From contig NZ_JABBGE010000011.1 of NCBI RefSeq assembly GCF_012927245.1, forward strand, positions 62,001-126,000: a DNA stretch of 64,000 nucleotides. The letters run 5' to 3'. Of this stretch, positions 32,273-42,972 are shown one piece after another (positions within the stretch are counted from its first letter, which is position 1; every line of letters begins with the position of its first letter). A program made the translations under genes and the position numbers. Below the pieces are notes generated by a model. It was not told the DNA's origin and made no database searches. It was given only the letters and a program-made list of their open reading frames with translations. This DNA is from Streptomyces sp. R302. Its GTDB lineage: Bacteria > Actinomycetota > Actinomycetes > Streptomycetales > Streptomycetaceae.

Positions 32273-32313
32273 CGGCCGCCCCCGCGCCGGAGGAACCGGT
32301 GCGGGGGCGGCCG
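32273..32313. terminator. Bidirectional terminator between tam and the VCBS gene
   Basis: CGGCCGCCCCCGC and GCGGGGGCGGCCG form a perfect 13-base stem, extended by CCGG/CCGG inside, between two convergent genes. It is preceded by two tandem copies of a 12-base unit GACGGGGCCTGG (32244-32267). Confidence 0.8.
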
Positions 32314-32328
32314 ACGGGGCGCCGGGGA

Positions 32329-34011
32329 CTAGGAGATCTGGTTGAAGATCTGGAAGCCCGGGCCGTAGAGCGAACGGCCGGAGAACTTGCCCGGCAGCGT
32401 GTTCAGGTAGGTGTACAGGTCGCCGCCGGAGGTGACGCCGACGATGTCGCCCTTGCCGTCGGCGTTGAGGTCGCCGGCCGCGGCCAGGTGCTTGTACGTG
32501 TTCCAGCCGGAGCCGATCTCCTTCCGGCCCGCGAACGGAGCGGTGGCGCTGCCGGTGCCCGCGTACAGGTACAGGACGCCGCCGGTGGTGCGGGCGAGCA
32601 GGTCGGTCTTGCCGTCACCGTTGTAGTCACCGGCGCCGAACAGCTTGTTGTACACACCCCAGCCGGCGCCGACCCGGATCCGCGAGGCGAAGGCGTCGCC
32701 CTCGCCGTTACCCCTGTACAGGTACAGGACGCCGGAGCTGTCGCGGGCCAGCAGGTCGCCCTTGCCGTCGCCGCTCAGGTCACCCGCGCCGACGAAGGCG
32801 TTGAAGCCGCCCCAGCCGCCGCCGATGTACAGCATCTCGACGTACAGATCGCCGTTCAGCTTCTGCAGGACGTCGGCCCGGCCGTCCGCGTTCAGCGAGG
32901 ACAGGGCCGTCCAGGTGGTGCCCGCCCACTCGCCGGTGTCGCTGATCGCCTGGCGCTTGGTCAGCCGGCCGGTGGTCGAGCTGCCGTAGAACCACAGCGT
33001 GCCGGCGCCGTCGCGGGCCATCAGGCCGTCCTTGCCGGTGTACGGGATGTTGCCGCCGAGCGCGAACTGCTCGATGCCCGCGAACGCGCCGTCCTCGGAG
33101 ACCTTCTGGCGGCCGTTCAGGGTGCCGTCGCCCTTCGGCACGTAGAAGAACAGCGCACCCTTGTTGTCCCGCGCCCACAGGGAGCCGTCCTGGCCCGCCG
33201 GGAGGATCTGGTTGTAGGTCTGCCAGCCGCCGCCGATCAGCTTGCGGGTCTCGAACGGACGGGTCGTGGAGCCCGTGCCGAAGTAGAAGTACAGCTGGCC
33301 GTCGGCCTTGCGGCCGTACAGGTCGGCCTTGCCGTCGCCGTTGACGTCGCCGGCGCCGACCAGCTGGTCGTAGGCGTTCCAGCCGCCGCCGACGGGGATC
33401 TTGCCGCCCAGCGGCTTCGACGGGCTGCCGGTGGCCAGGTACAGGTAGAGCTGGCCGTCCTTGGCGCGGGCCACCACGTCGGCCCGGCCGTCGCCGTTCA
33501 CGTCACCGGGCGAGGTGATCTTGTTGTACGCCTGCCAGCCGCCGCCCACGGTGTACTCGTACGGCGTGCCCGTCGGGTCGACGTCCTGGTAGAGCTTCAG
33601 CGTGCCGTTCTCGGACAGGACCAGGACCTCGGGCTCGGCCTCACCGTTCTGGTTGCCGATCGGGATGATGTCCTTGGCGATGTCGTCGTAGCGGTAGAAC
33701 GACACAGGCTCGTCGCCCGCCGTCGAGTAGACCTCGCCGTCCACCGCGCGGTAGAGCATGTCGTTGATGCCGTCGAGGTTCAGGTCCGACAGGAGCGGCG
33801 AGGTGCCCTGCTCGGCCTGGGCACGGGCGGTGCCGCCGGCGTCGGGACGGACCAGCTTCGGCGGGGTGAAGGACGGCGCGACCTTCTTGACGGAAGGCGT
33901 CGGCGCCGGCTCGGCGGCCGACGCGGGGGTCGCCAGCACCATGCCGGCGGAGAGGACGAGCGCGGTGCACGTGGCGATACGACGGCCACGCCCGAAGAAC
34001 ATGGAACGCAA
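32329..34011 (-). CDS. Secreted VCBS/FG-GAP repeat protein A
   Basis: A 560-residue exported protein: signal peptide (residues about 1-31, ATPASAAEPA) and then about nine repeats of roughly 50 residues. A typical repeat reads GGGWNAYDQLVGAGDVNGDGKAD followed by a hydrophobic G-x-LYLYxGTG strand. The D-x-N-G-D-G-x-x-D loops resemble calcium-binding FG-GAP/VCBS blades, so a propeller-like calcium-dependent fold is likely. A TTG at 34011 is preferred as start because paralogue B has the same TTGCGT at the same place after an AGGGGGGG site and lacks an ATG there; an ATG at 34002 is possible. The binding partner is unknown. It is adjacent to paralogue B on the same strand. Confidence 0.82.
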   Translation of the reverse strand: MRSMFFGRGRRIATCTALVLSAGMVLATPASAAEPAPTPSVKKVAPSFTPPKLVRPDAGGTARAQAEQGTSPLLSDLNLDGINDMLYRAVDGEVYSTAGDEPVSFYRYDDIAKDIIPIGNQNGEAEPEVLVLSENGTLKLYQDVDPTGTPYEYTVGGGWQAYNKITSPGDVNGDGRADVVARAKDGQLYLYLATGSPSKPLGGKIPVGGGWNAYDQLVGAGDVNGDGKADLYGRKADGQLYFYFGTGSTTRPFETRKLIGGGWQTYNQILPAGQDGSLWARDNKGALFFYVPKGDGTLNGRQKVSEDGAFAGIEQFALGGNIPYTGKDGLMARDGAGTLWFYGSSTTGRLTKRQAISDTGEWAGTTWTALSSLNADGRADVLQKLNGDLYVEMLYIGGGWGGFNAFVGAGDLSGDGKGDLLARDSSGVLYLYRGNGEGDAFASRIRVGAGWGVYNKLFGAGDYNGDGKTDLLARTTGGVLYLYAGTGSATAPFAGRKEIGSGWNTYKHLAAAGDLNADGKGDIVGVTSGGDLYTYLNTLPGKFSGRSLYGPGFQIFNQIS

Positions 34012-34094
34012 AGGATCCCCCCCTGGGGAACATGAAGATGTGGGTACCGGGGCGGTTTCCGCACGCCTTCGCCACGCACTTTGGGCGTGTATGT

Positions 34095-34112
34095 GCGAAG
34101 GGCGAACACCCC
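34095..34112 (-). promoter_or_regulatory. Conserved upstream element of VCBS gene A
   Basis: The 18 bases GGGGTGTTCGCCCTTCGC (minus strand) lie 84 bases before the start of gene A. Paralogue B carries a copy with 16 of 18 bases identical at a similar distance. The surrounding sequence is not similar, so the element looks selected. Confidence 0.5.
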
Positions 34113-34136
34113 TCCCGATGTGTGCGTGAGTCTAAC

Positions 34137-34178
34137 GTCCGGCACCGACATCCGGGTGAACGGATGCCGGTGCCGGAC
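34137..34178 (-). terminator. Terminator after VCBS gene B
   Basis: GTCCGGCACCG/CGGTGCCGGAC (11 pairs) continued by CATCCG/CGGATG, closing on GGTGAA, starts 10 bases after the stop of gene B on the minus strand. A strong stem without a clear T-run. Confidence 0.75.
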
Positions 34179-34188
34179 GGAACGCGGA

Positions 34189-35907
34189 CTAGTACAGGTT
34201 CGGGTAGACCTGCCAGCCGGCGCCGATCTCGGCGCGCTTCGCGAAGGTGGCCGTCGGGTTCGTCGCCGCCGTCGAGTGGTAGCGGTACAGCGTGCCGCCC
34301 GGCGTCGTCGCCAGCAGGTCCGCGCGACCGTCGCCGTCCACGTCACCCGGGGCGGCGATCTGCCGGTACGTGTTCCAGCCGCCGCCGACCTTCTGCCGGG
34401 TCGCGAACGGACGCGTCGACACGCCCGTGCCCTTGTACAGCCACAGCGTGCCCGAGCCGTCCCGCGCGAGGATGTCCGCGCGGCCGTCGCCGGAGACGTC
34501 ACCGGCGCCGATCAGGCGGTTGTACTGGCCCCAGCCGCTGCCGACGCGGATCCGGGAGGCGAAGCCGGTCCCCTCGCCGTTGCCCCGCTGCAGGTACAGC
34601 ACGCCCGAGCGGTCCCGGGCCAGCAGGTCGCCCTTGCCGTCGCCGTTCAGGTCACCGGGGCCGAAGACGTGGTTGTACGAGCCCCAGCCGCCGCCCTGCC
34701 AGTCCTCGACGTAGAGGGTGCCGTCGTGGAGGACGATCAGTTCGCCGAAGCCGTCCCTGCCGAGCGAGGCGGCGTAGCCCAGCGTGAGGCCGGACAGGTC
34801 GGTGTCGAGGGATTCGCGCGGGGTCAGCTTGCCGTTGTTCGTCGCCCCGTACCAGTACATGGAGCCGCCGGACGTCCGGGCCATCAGCGCGTTCTTGCCG
34901 ACGAAGGCGATCGCGCCGGAACCGGCGAACTGGTCGACCGAGAGGTACCCGCCGGACGACGAGACGCGCGTACGGGCGGTGAAGGTGCCGTTGCCCCGGC
35001 CCTGGTAGGCCCACAGCGTGCCGTCGACGGACCGGGCGAACAGGTCGGCGTACCCGTCGCCGTCGATGTCGTCGGCCGACAGGAGCTGGTTGTACGTGTT
35101 CCAGCCGCCACCGATCAGCCTCTTCGGCTTGAACGGGTTCGTCTTCACGCCCGTGCTGCCGTAGAAGTACAGGTTGCCGTCGGGCATGCGGGCCACCGCG
35201 TCGCCCTTGCCGTCGCCGTCGTTGTCGCCGATGCCGACGAGCTGGTCGAAGACCCCCCAGCCGACACCCGCCTTCACCGGCGCCGAGAACGGCGCGTACA
35301 GGTTGCCGGTGGCCCGGTAGAAGTACAGCTCGCCGTTGTGCTTGCGGGCCAGCAGGTCGAAGCGGCCGTCGCCGTCGACGTCACCGGGCGAGAAGACCTT
35401 GTTGTAGACGTTCCAGCCGCCGCCGGTCCAGGAGCTGTAGCCGCCGTACAGCGTGGCGTCGCCGTGCAGCTCGGCCTTGCCGTACTTGGTCAGCACCAGC
35501 ACCTCGGGCTGGCCGTTGCCGTTCTGGTCGCCGAGCGGGACGAGATCCATCGGGACCTCGGCGGCACCGGAGCGGTTCCACTCACCGCCCGTGGTCTCAC
35601 CGCTCGGCACCACACCGAGTGCGCCGTTCCAGTCGCGGTACAGGATGTCCGTCGAACCGTCGCCGTCCACGTCGAACCGGGACGGCAGCGGGGTGCCCGC
35701 CTCCGCCGTCCGCGCGGTCGCACCGGACCGCAGCGGCGACAGGTCGAGGTCGGGCAGCGGGGCCGCGGCGTGGCGCGGGGCCTCGGCGGCCGGGGGTACG
35801 GGCGTGGGCTGGGCCACGGCGGGAGACGCCAGCAGCATGCCGGCGGAGAGGGCGAGCGCGGTGCACGCGGCGATCCGGCGGCCGCGCAGGGAGAAAGCGG
35901 TACGCAA
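34189..35907 (-). CDS. Secreted VCBS/FG-GAP repeat protein B
   Basis: A 572-residue paralogue of protein A, with a near-identical signal peptide core (GRRIAACTALALSAGMLLASPAVAQ) and repeats of the same D-x-N-G-D-G type, for example DVDGDGRFDLLARKHNGELYF and DINGDG-like loops every 50 residues or so. The start is TTG at 35907: there is no nearby ATG or GTG, and the codon sits after GGGGGGGATCAC just as in gene A. The two genes probably arose by tandem duplication but have their own promoters and a terminator between them. Function is unknown; such proteins may bind carbohydrates or surfaces. Confidence 0.82.
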   Translation of the reverse strand: MRTAFSLRGRRIAACTALALSAGMLLASPAVAQPTPVPPAAEAPRHAAAPLPDLDLSPLRSGATARTAEAGTPLPSRFDVDGDGSTDILYRDWNGALGVVPSGETTGGEWNRSGAAEVPMDLVPLGDQNGNGQPEVLVLTKYGKAELHGDATLYGGYSSWTGGGWNVYNKVFSPGDVDGDGRFDLLARKHNGELYFYRATGNLYAPFSAPVKAGVGWGVFDQLVGIGDNDGDGKGDAVARMPDGNLYFYGSTGVKTNPFKPKRLIGGGWNTYNQLLSADDIDGDGYADLFARSVDGTLWAYQGRGNGTFTARTRVSSSGGYLSVDQFAGSGAIAFVGKNALMARTSGGSMYWYGATNNGKLTPRESLDTDLSGLTLGYAASLGRDGFGELIVLHDGTLYVEDWQGGGWGSYNHVFGPGDLNGDGKGDLLARDRSGVLYLQRGNGEGTGFASRIRVGSGWGQYNRLIGAGDVSGDGRADILARDGSGTLWLYKGTGVSTRPFATRQKVGGGWNTYRQIAAPGDVDGDGRADLLATTPGGTLYRYHSTAATNPTATFAKRAEIGAGWQVYPNLY

Positions 35908-35985
35908 AGTGATCCCCCCCTGGGGAACGTGAGAACAGGTTCCAGGGCAGGGCTCCGCTCCCGCTCCGCGCGGCAGAAGGCGCAC

Positions 35986-36003
35986 GCGGAGGGCGGACAC
36001 CCC
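35986..36003 (-). promoter_or_regulatory. Conserved upstream element of VCBS gene B
   Basis: GGGGTGTCCGCCCTCCGC (minus strand), 79 bases before the TTG start, matches the element of gene A at 16 of 18 positions. It may be the target of a shared regulator or sigma factor. Confidence 0.5.
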
Positions 36004-36100
36004 CCCGGATGTGGGGGGATCATAACCTTGAACGTTGATCCGGCAACGAGTCTTTTCGGGATCCGTCAGGTCGGCGGCCCCGCACCGGGGCCGGCGACCC

Positions 36101-36796
36101 TCAGTTCTTCCGGTGCCCTATCAGCCGCGGCTTCTGCTCCAGGCCGTCCAGGCCGTGCCACGCCAGGTTCACCAGGTGCGCCGCGACCTCCGCCTTCTTC
36201 GGCTTGCGGACGTCCAGCCACCACTGGCCCGTCAGCGCCACACTGCCGACCAGCGCCTGCGCGTACAGCGGCGCCAGCTTCGGGTCGAAGCCGCGCGCCT
36301 TGAACTCCAGGCCCAGGATGTCCTCGACCTGCGTGGCGATGTCGCTGATCAGCGACGCGAACGTGCCCGTGGACTGCGCCACCGGCGAGTCCCGGACCAG
36401 GATCCGGAACCCGTCCGTGTAGTTCTCGATGTAGTCGAGCAGCGCGAACGCCGCCTGTTCGAGCAGCTCCCGAGGGTGGCCGGCCGTCAGCGCGCCCGTC
36501 ACCCCGTCGAGGAGCTGGCGCATCTCCCGGTCGACGACGACCGCGTACAGCCCCTCCTTGCCGCCGAAGTGCTCGTACACCACCGGCTTCGAGACCCCGG
36601 CCTTCGCCGCGATCTCCTCCACCGACGTGCCCTCGAACCCCTTCTCGGCGAAGAGCGTCCGGCCGATGTCCAGGAGCTGCTCCCGGCGCTCCGCGCCGGT
36701 CATCCGCACCCGGCGGCTCCGCCGGGGCTTCGCTCCGGTACCGCCCGTACCGCTGGTGCTGCTGGAACTGCCGTCGATCGCCACGTCCTCCATCAT
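36101..36796 (-). CDS. TetR-family regulator, probable control of the upstream desaturase
   Basis: A 231-residue regulator with an N-terminal serine/threonine-glycine stretch, a TetR helix-turn-helix (REQLLDIGRTLFAEKGFEG, VEEIAAKAGVSKPVVYEHFGGKEGLY) and a C-terminal ligand domain. The ATG overlaps the stop of the fatty-acid desaturase gene by four bases (ATGA), so the two are co-expressed. By analogy with DesT/FasR-like systems it may sense acyl-CoAs and repress the operon. A pair of TACG-N4-CGTA palindromes upstream of the desaturase gene is a good candidate binding site. Confidence 0.85.
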   Translation of the reverse strand: MMEDVAIDGSSSSTSGTGGTGAKPRRSRRVRMTGAERREQLLDIGRTLFAEKGFEGTSVEEIAAKAGVSKPVVYEHFGGKEGLYAVVVDREMRQLLDGVTGALTAGHPRELLEQAAFALLDYIENYTDGFRILVRDSPVAQSTGTFASLISDIATQVEDILGLEFKARGFDPKLAPLYAQALVGSVALTGQWWLDVRKPKKAEVAAHLVNLAWHGLDGLEQKPRLIGHRKN

Positions 36797-37776
36797 GCCG
36801 CGTCGGAGGGCGCGACCTGGCGCCGGGCGTCGAGACGGGACTGCGCGGGCCAGCGGACGTCGGTCGCCCAGCCCGCCAGCTCGAACCAGCGGATCAGCCG
36901 GGCGCTGGAGTCGATCTGCCCCTTCAGCACGCCGTGCCGCGCCGACGTCGGGTCCGCGTGGTGCAGGTTGTGCCACGACTCGCCGCAGGACAGCACCGCC
37001 AGCCACCACACGTTCCCCGAACGGTCACGCGACTTGAACGGGCGCTTGCCCACCGCGTGGCAGATCGAGTTGATCGACCACGTCACGTGGTGCAGCAGGC
37101 AGACCCGTACCAGCGAGCCCCAGAAGAACGCGGTGAACGCGCCCCACCACGACCACGTCACCAGACCGCCGATCACCGGCGGGATCGCCAGCGACACGAT
37201 CGTCCACAGCACGAACTGCCGCGAGATCCGCCGGATCGTCGGGTCCTTGATCAGATCGGGCGCGTACTTGTGCTGCGGCGTCCGCTCCTCGTCGAACATC
37301 CAGCCGATGTGCGCCCACCACAGGCCCTTCAGCAGCGCCGGGACCGTCTCGCCGAACCGCCACGGCGAGTGCGGGTCGCCCTCGGCGTCCGAGAACTTGT
37401 GGTGCTTGCGGTGATCCGCCACCCACCGCACCAGCGGCCCCTCCACCGCCAGCGACCCCATGACCGCAAGGGCGATCCGCAGCGGCCGCTTCGCCTTGAA
37501 CGACCCGTGCGTGAAGTACCGGTGGAAACCGATCGTGATGCCGTGGCAGCCGATGTAGTACATCGCCGTCATCAGCCCCAGATCCAGCCAGCTCACCCCC
37601 CAGCCCCAGGCCAGCGGCACCGCCGCGAGCAACGCCGCGAACGGCACCACGATGAACAGCCCCAGCGCGAGCTGCTCGACGGAACCCTTGCTGTCGCCGC
37701 CGAGCGTGGCGGAGGGCAGGGCCTGGGCGGAGTCCGGCGTGTCGTGAGCCGGAGTCACCTCGGGGGTGATGGTCAT
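36793..37776 (-). CDS. Acyl-CoA/acyl-ACP delta-9 fatty acid desaturase
   Basis: A 327-residue membrane di-iron desaturase that makes unsaturated fatty acids and so sets membrane fluidity. The three histidine boxes are present: HRYFTH, HRKHH and HNLHH, together with the GCHGITIGFHRY block and the conserved NSICHAVGKRPF segment of the stearoyl-CoA desaturase type. About four membrane helices are spread around them. The ATG at 37776 follows AGGGGA. The TetR regulator gene overlaps its stop. An electron donor gene is not nearby. The promoter region has twin palindromes. Confidence 0.92.
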   Translation of the reverse strand: MTITPEVTPAHDTPDSAQALPSATLGGDSKGSVEQLALGLFIVVPFAALLAAVPLAWGWGVSWLDLGLMTAMYYIGCHGITIGFHRYFTHGSFKAKRPLRIALAVMGSLAVEGPLVRWVADHRKHHKFSDAEGDPHSPWRFGETVPALLKGLWWAHIGWMFDEERTPQHKYAPDLIKDPTIRRISRQFVLWTIVSLAIPPVIGGLVTWSWWGAFTAFFWGSLVRVCLLHHVTWSINSICHAVGKRPFKSRDRSGNVWWLAVLSCGESWHNLHHADPTSARHGVLKGQIDSSARLIRWFELAGWATDVRWPAQSRLDARRQVAPSDAA

Positions 37777-37838
37777 ACGTGTCCCCTGGGGGGTGAGGGA
37801 GAGGGTGAAGGCACGGCCGGAAACGACCGGGCCGAGGC

Positions 37839-37865
37839 TACGGATGCGTAACCTACGGCGACGTA
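37839..37865. promoter_or_regulatory. Twin TACG-N4-CGTA palindromes before the desaturase operon
   Basis: Two 15-base units lie directly in tandem (37838-37852, 37853-37867): CTACGGATGCGTAAC and CTACGGCGACGTAAG. Each holds TACG-N4-CGTA. They are 62-91 bases upstream of the desaturase ATG. The arrangement suits two TetR dimers binding side by side; the co-operonic TetR regulator is the natural candidate. Confidence 0.55.
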
Positions 37866-38020
37866 AGTATGGCAGTGCGACGGCGCCCGGCAAGAGGGCA
37901 CAAGCGGGGGGCTCACCCGCGTCCAGGGAATGGACACCTATCCTGGGACCGCCGGACAGCGCGGTCCGCAAGCCTCCAGAACCCTCCAGACGTGCCAGAA
38001 CACTGCAAGGAGCCACACCT

Positions 38021-40750
<2,730 letters not shown>

Positions 40751-40764
40751 CCCGCCGCACCCAT

Positions 40765-40802
40765 GAGAAGTGCCCCCACGGAATCCCGTGGGGGCACTTC
40801 TC
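40765..40802. terminator. Bidirectional terminator between ppc and the LAxTG gene
   Basis: A perfect 17-base stem (40765-40781 with 40786-40802) closes on the loop AATC between two convergent genes, 14 bases after the ppc stop and 15 bases after the stop of the opposing gene. Confidence 0.85.
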
Positions 40803-40817
40803 GCTACCGGGGGTACG

Positions 40818-41663
40818 TCAGCCCTGCACGGCCTTGCGACGGCGCAGCACCAGGAACGCGCCGGCCGCGGCGAGCGCGGCGGCGACACCGGCGATCACGC
40901 CGACGGGGGCGCTGGAACCGGTCTCCGCGAGGTTGCCCTCCTCGGAACCGCCCTTGGTGTCGGTCTCGCCCTTGACGTCACCGGTGGTGGTGTCGCCACC
41001 CGTGGCGGTCGTCTCGCCGGTGGTGGTCCCGCCGGTGGCGGAGGACCCGCCGGTCGCGGTGGTCTCACCGGTGGAGGTGGTCTCGCCCGTGGCGGTCGTC
41101 TCACCGGTGGAGGTCGTCTCACCGGTGGCGGTGGACTCGCCCGTGGTGGTCTCACCGGTGGTGGTCTCACCGGTGGTGGTCTCACCGGTGGTGGTCTCGC
41201 CGGTCGTGGTCTCACCCGTGGTGGTCTCACCGGTGGCGGCGCCACCGGTGGTCTCCTCGCCCTCCGCGGCGCAGGTGTGGGACAGGTTGAAGAACTTCAC
41301 CTGCTCACCGTTGACGGTCGCGACGGCGGAGGTCAGCTCCGCGCCGGCCTCGGAGGCCACGTACGCGTGGTCGTCCTTCGGGGGACCGAAGGAGGTGATC
41401 TCGATCGGCGCGCCGTTGTCGAACGTGACGGTCAGTTTCACGAAGTCCGTGCCGCCGCCGGGAATCACGAAGTGCCACCCGTCCTTGTCGGCCGGAATGG
41501 TGTCGGGGCACTCGCCCTGCTCGAAGTCGGCAGCCTTGATCGGCGTCGCCTGGTGCAGCTTGAGCTCGTATTCACCGCTGGTGGCCGAGGCGGTCGTCGC
41601 CAGGGCCAGGGAGCCCGCCATGGCCGCGACAAGCGTGGCGGCGGGAATCAGGGAGCGTCGCAT
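40818..41663 (-). CDS. LAxTG-anchored surface protein with TGETT repeats
   Basis: A 281-residue cell-wall protein. Signal peptide at residues about 1-28 (ATTASATSG), then a globular part (about 29-130) with two cysteines, a threonine-glycine region made of TGETT repeats (about 137-215), an acidic linker, and a sortase signal: LAETG, a hydrophobic helix and RRRKAVQG. LAxTG is the motif used by class E sortases in Streptomyces, which also anchor long chaplins. The stalk would lift the N-terminal domain off the wall. The ligand is not known. The repeat region is a 15-base tandem repeat and may vary in length between strains. Confidence 0.85.
   Translation of the reverse strand: MRRSLIPAATLVAAMAGSLALATTASATSGEYELKLHQATPIKAADFEQGECPDTIPADKDGWHFVIPGGGTDFVKLTVTFDNGAPIEITSFGPPKDDHAYVASEAGAELTSAVATVNGEQVKFFNLSHTCAAEGEETTGGAATGETTTGETTTGETTTGETTTGETTTGETTTGESTATGETTSTGETTATGETTSTGETTATGGSSATGGTTTGETTATGGDTTTGDVKGETDTKGGSEEGNLAETGSSAPVGVIAGVAAALAAAGAFLVLRRRKAVQG
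41015..41240. repeat. 15-bp tandem repeats coding for the TGETT stalk
   Basis: Within the LAxTG gene about fifteen near-identical 15-base units (GGTGGTGGTCTCACC as read on the plus strand) follow each other, seven of them almost perfect between about 41140 and 41240. Near-identical bases, not only residues, point to recent slippage expansion. Confidence 0.8.
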
Positions 41664-41805
41664 GTGCAGTCGTCCATCTGTGGGATGAGGGATGCCGTGG
41701 GAGGTGGCGGGGGCAGCCTATCCGTCGCTTTAAGCCCCTCTTAACCCAGAGGGCCATAACAATCCCGCCAGGAACTGGTTGAATCCGGTCGTACCTTGCG
41801 GTCCG

Positions 41806-42249
41806 TCACAGCGCCACGAACGCCGCCACCCACAGCGCCGCCCCCACGCCCGCCAGCGACCACGCCGTCCGTCGCAGCCGCAGGCCCCCCGCCACCAGCG
41901 GAGACGCCAGGACCAGCGCCCCGCCCAGCGGCAGCCAGGCGTGCAGCCCGCCGCCCCAGCCGGTCCGTACGCCCTCGTCCGTGCCCGGCTTCACCACCAC
42001 CGGGATCACCGCACCCGGCCCCGCCGCCACCGACCGCTCGATCGTCAGCGTCCGCCGGGCCGAGCCGGAGTCGTCCGGCGCGTACGCGCCACCGCACCGC
42101 TCGTCCGTGCACTTTGTCACCGTCAGCGTCCCGTGCTCACGCCCCTTCGCGAGCAGCACGTGCTGCGCCGACGCCCACGACGCCCACACCCCCGCGACGA
42201 CGAGCAGGACGGCGACGAGGACCATGGCGGCGTTCCGGACGTGCGTCAT
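41806..42249 (-). CDS. Small membrane protein, function unknown
   Basis: A 147-residue protein with an N-terminal membrane helix (about 8-27), an extracellular loop with a cysteine pair (KCTDERCGG) and one acidic patch, and two C-terminal helices (about 105-122 and 128-147) separated by the basic RLRRT. The topology suggests a DUF3592-like membrane protein, though I cannot assign the family with confidence. The ATG at 42249 has GC-rich sequence ahead and no clear ribosome site. It lies downstream of pth on the same strand. Confidence 0.6.
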   Translation of the reverse strand: MTHVRNAAMVLVAVLLVVAGVWASWASAQHVLLAKGREHGTLTVTKCTDERCGGAYAPDDSGSARRTLTIERSVAAGPGAVIPVVVKPGTDEGVRTGWGGGLHAWLPLGGALVLASPLVAGGLRLRRTAWSLAGVGAALWVAAFVAL

Positions 42250-42288
42250 GACCCGCGATCGTACAGTCGTACGGCCGCGGGGCGACGG

Positions 42289-42885
42289 TCAGGAGTTGTA
42301 CGCCGACTGCGCCCGCTCCAGCCCCTCCGTCACCAGGCACTCCACCGCGTCCGCCGACCGGTCCACGAACCAGTCCAGCTCCTTGCGCTCGGTCGACGAG
42401 AAGTCCTTCAGCACGAAGTCCGCCACCTGCATCCGGCCCGGCGGACGCCCGATCCCGCACCGCACCCGGTGGTACTCGGCACCCATCGACTTCGTCATCG
42501 ACTTCAGGCCGTTGTGCCCGTTGTCCCCGCCGCCCAGCTTCAGCCGCAGCGTCGCGTAGTCGATGTCCAGCTCGTCGTGGACCGCCACGACGTGCGCCGT
42601 CGGCACCTTGTAGAAGTCGCGCAGCGCCGTCACCGGACCACCGGACAGGTTCATGTACGACATCGGCTTCGCCAGCACCACCCGCCGGTTCTCGGGGCCC
42701 ACCGGGCCGATCCGGCCCTCCACGACCTGCGCCTGCGCCTTCTGCGCCCGCTTGAACTTCCCGCCGATCCGCTCCGCCAGCAGATCCACCACCATGAAGC
42801 CGATGTTGTGGCGGTTGCCCGCGTACTCCGGCCCCGGGTTGCCGAGGCCGACGATCAGCCAGGGCGCGTTCGCGTCGTCGGTCAC
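42289..42885 (-). CDS. pth: Peptidyl-tRNA hydrolase
   Basis: Releases tRNA from peptidyl-tRNA that drops off the ribosome. The 198 residues have the family start WLIVGLGNPGPEYAGNRHNIGF, with the catalytic histidine in RHN, KPMSYMNLSGGPV, HDELDIDY with the conserved aspartate, GGGDNGHNGLKSM and RCGIGRPPGRM. The GTG at 42885 is preferred because the GAGGAG site is six bases before it, while an in-frame ATG at 42891 touches the site directly. Downstream of rplY, separated by a terminator-like hairpin. Confidence 0.94.
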   Translation of the reverse strand: MTDDANAPWLIVGLGNPGPEYAGNRHNIGFMVVDLLAERIGGKFKRAQKAQAQVVEGRIGPVGPENRRVVLAKPMSYMNLSGGPVTALRDFYKVPTAHVVAVHDELDIDYATLRLKLGGGDNGHNGLKSMTKSMGAEYHRVRCGIGRPPGRMQVADFVLKDFSSTERKELDWFVDRSADAVECLVTEGLERAQSAYNS

Positions 42886-42913
42886 CGACATCTCCTCGCG
42901 TCGAAACAGAGAA

Positions 42914-42950
42914 ACGGGGTGACGGACCGCAGCGCGGCCCGTCACCCCGT
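42914..42950 (-). terminator. Hairpin terminator between rplY and pth
   Basis: ACGGGGTGACGG and CCGTCACCCCGT form a 12-base stem, extended by CCGC/GCGG after one mismatch. On the minus strand it is followed by a T-rich stretch. It should end most rplY transcripts and limit read-through into pth. Confidence 0.8.
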
Positions 42951-42972
42951 CACGTCAGACAGAGCCTACGGC

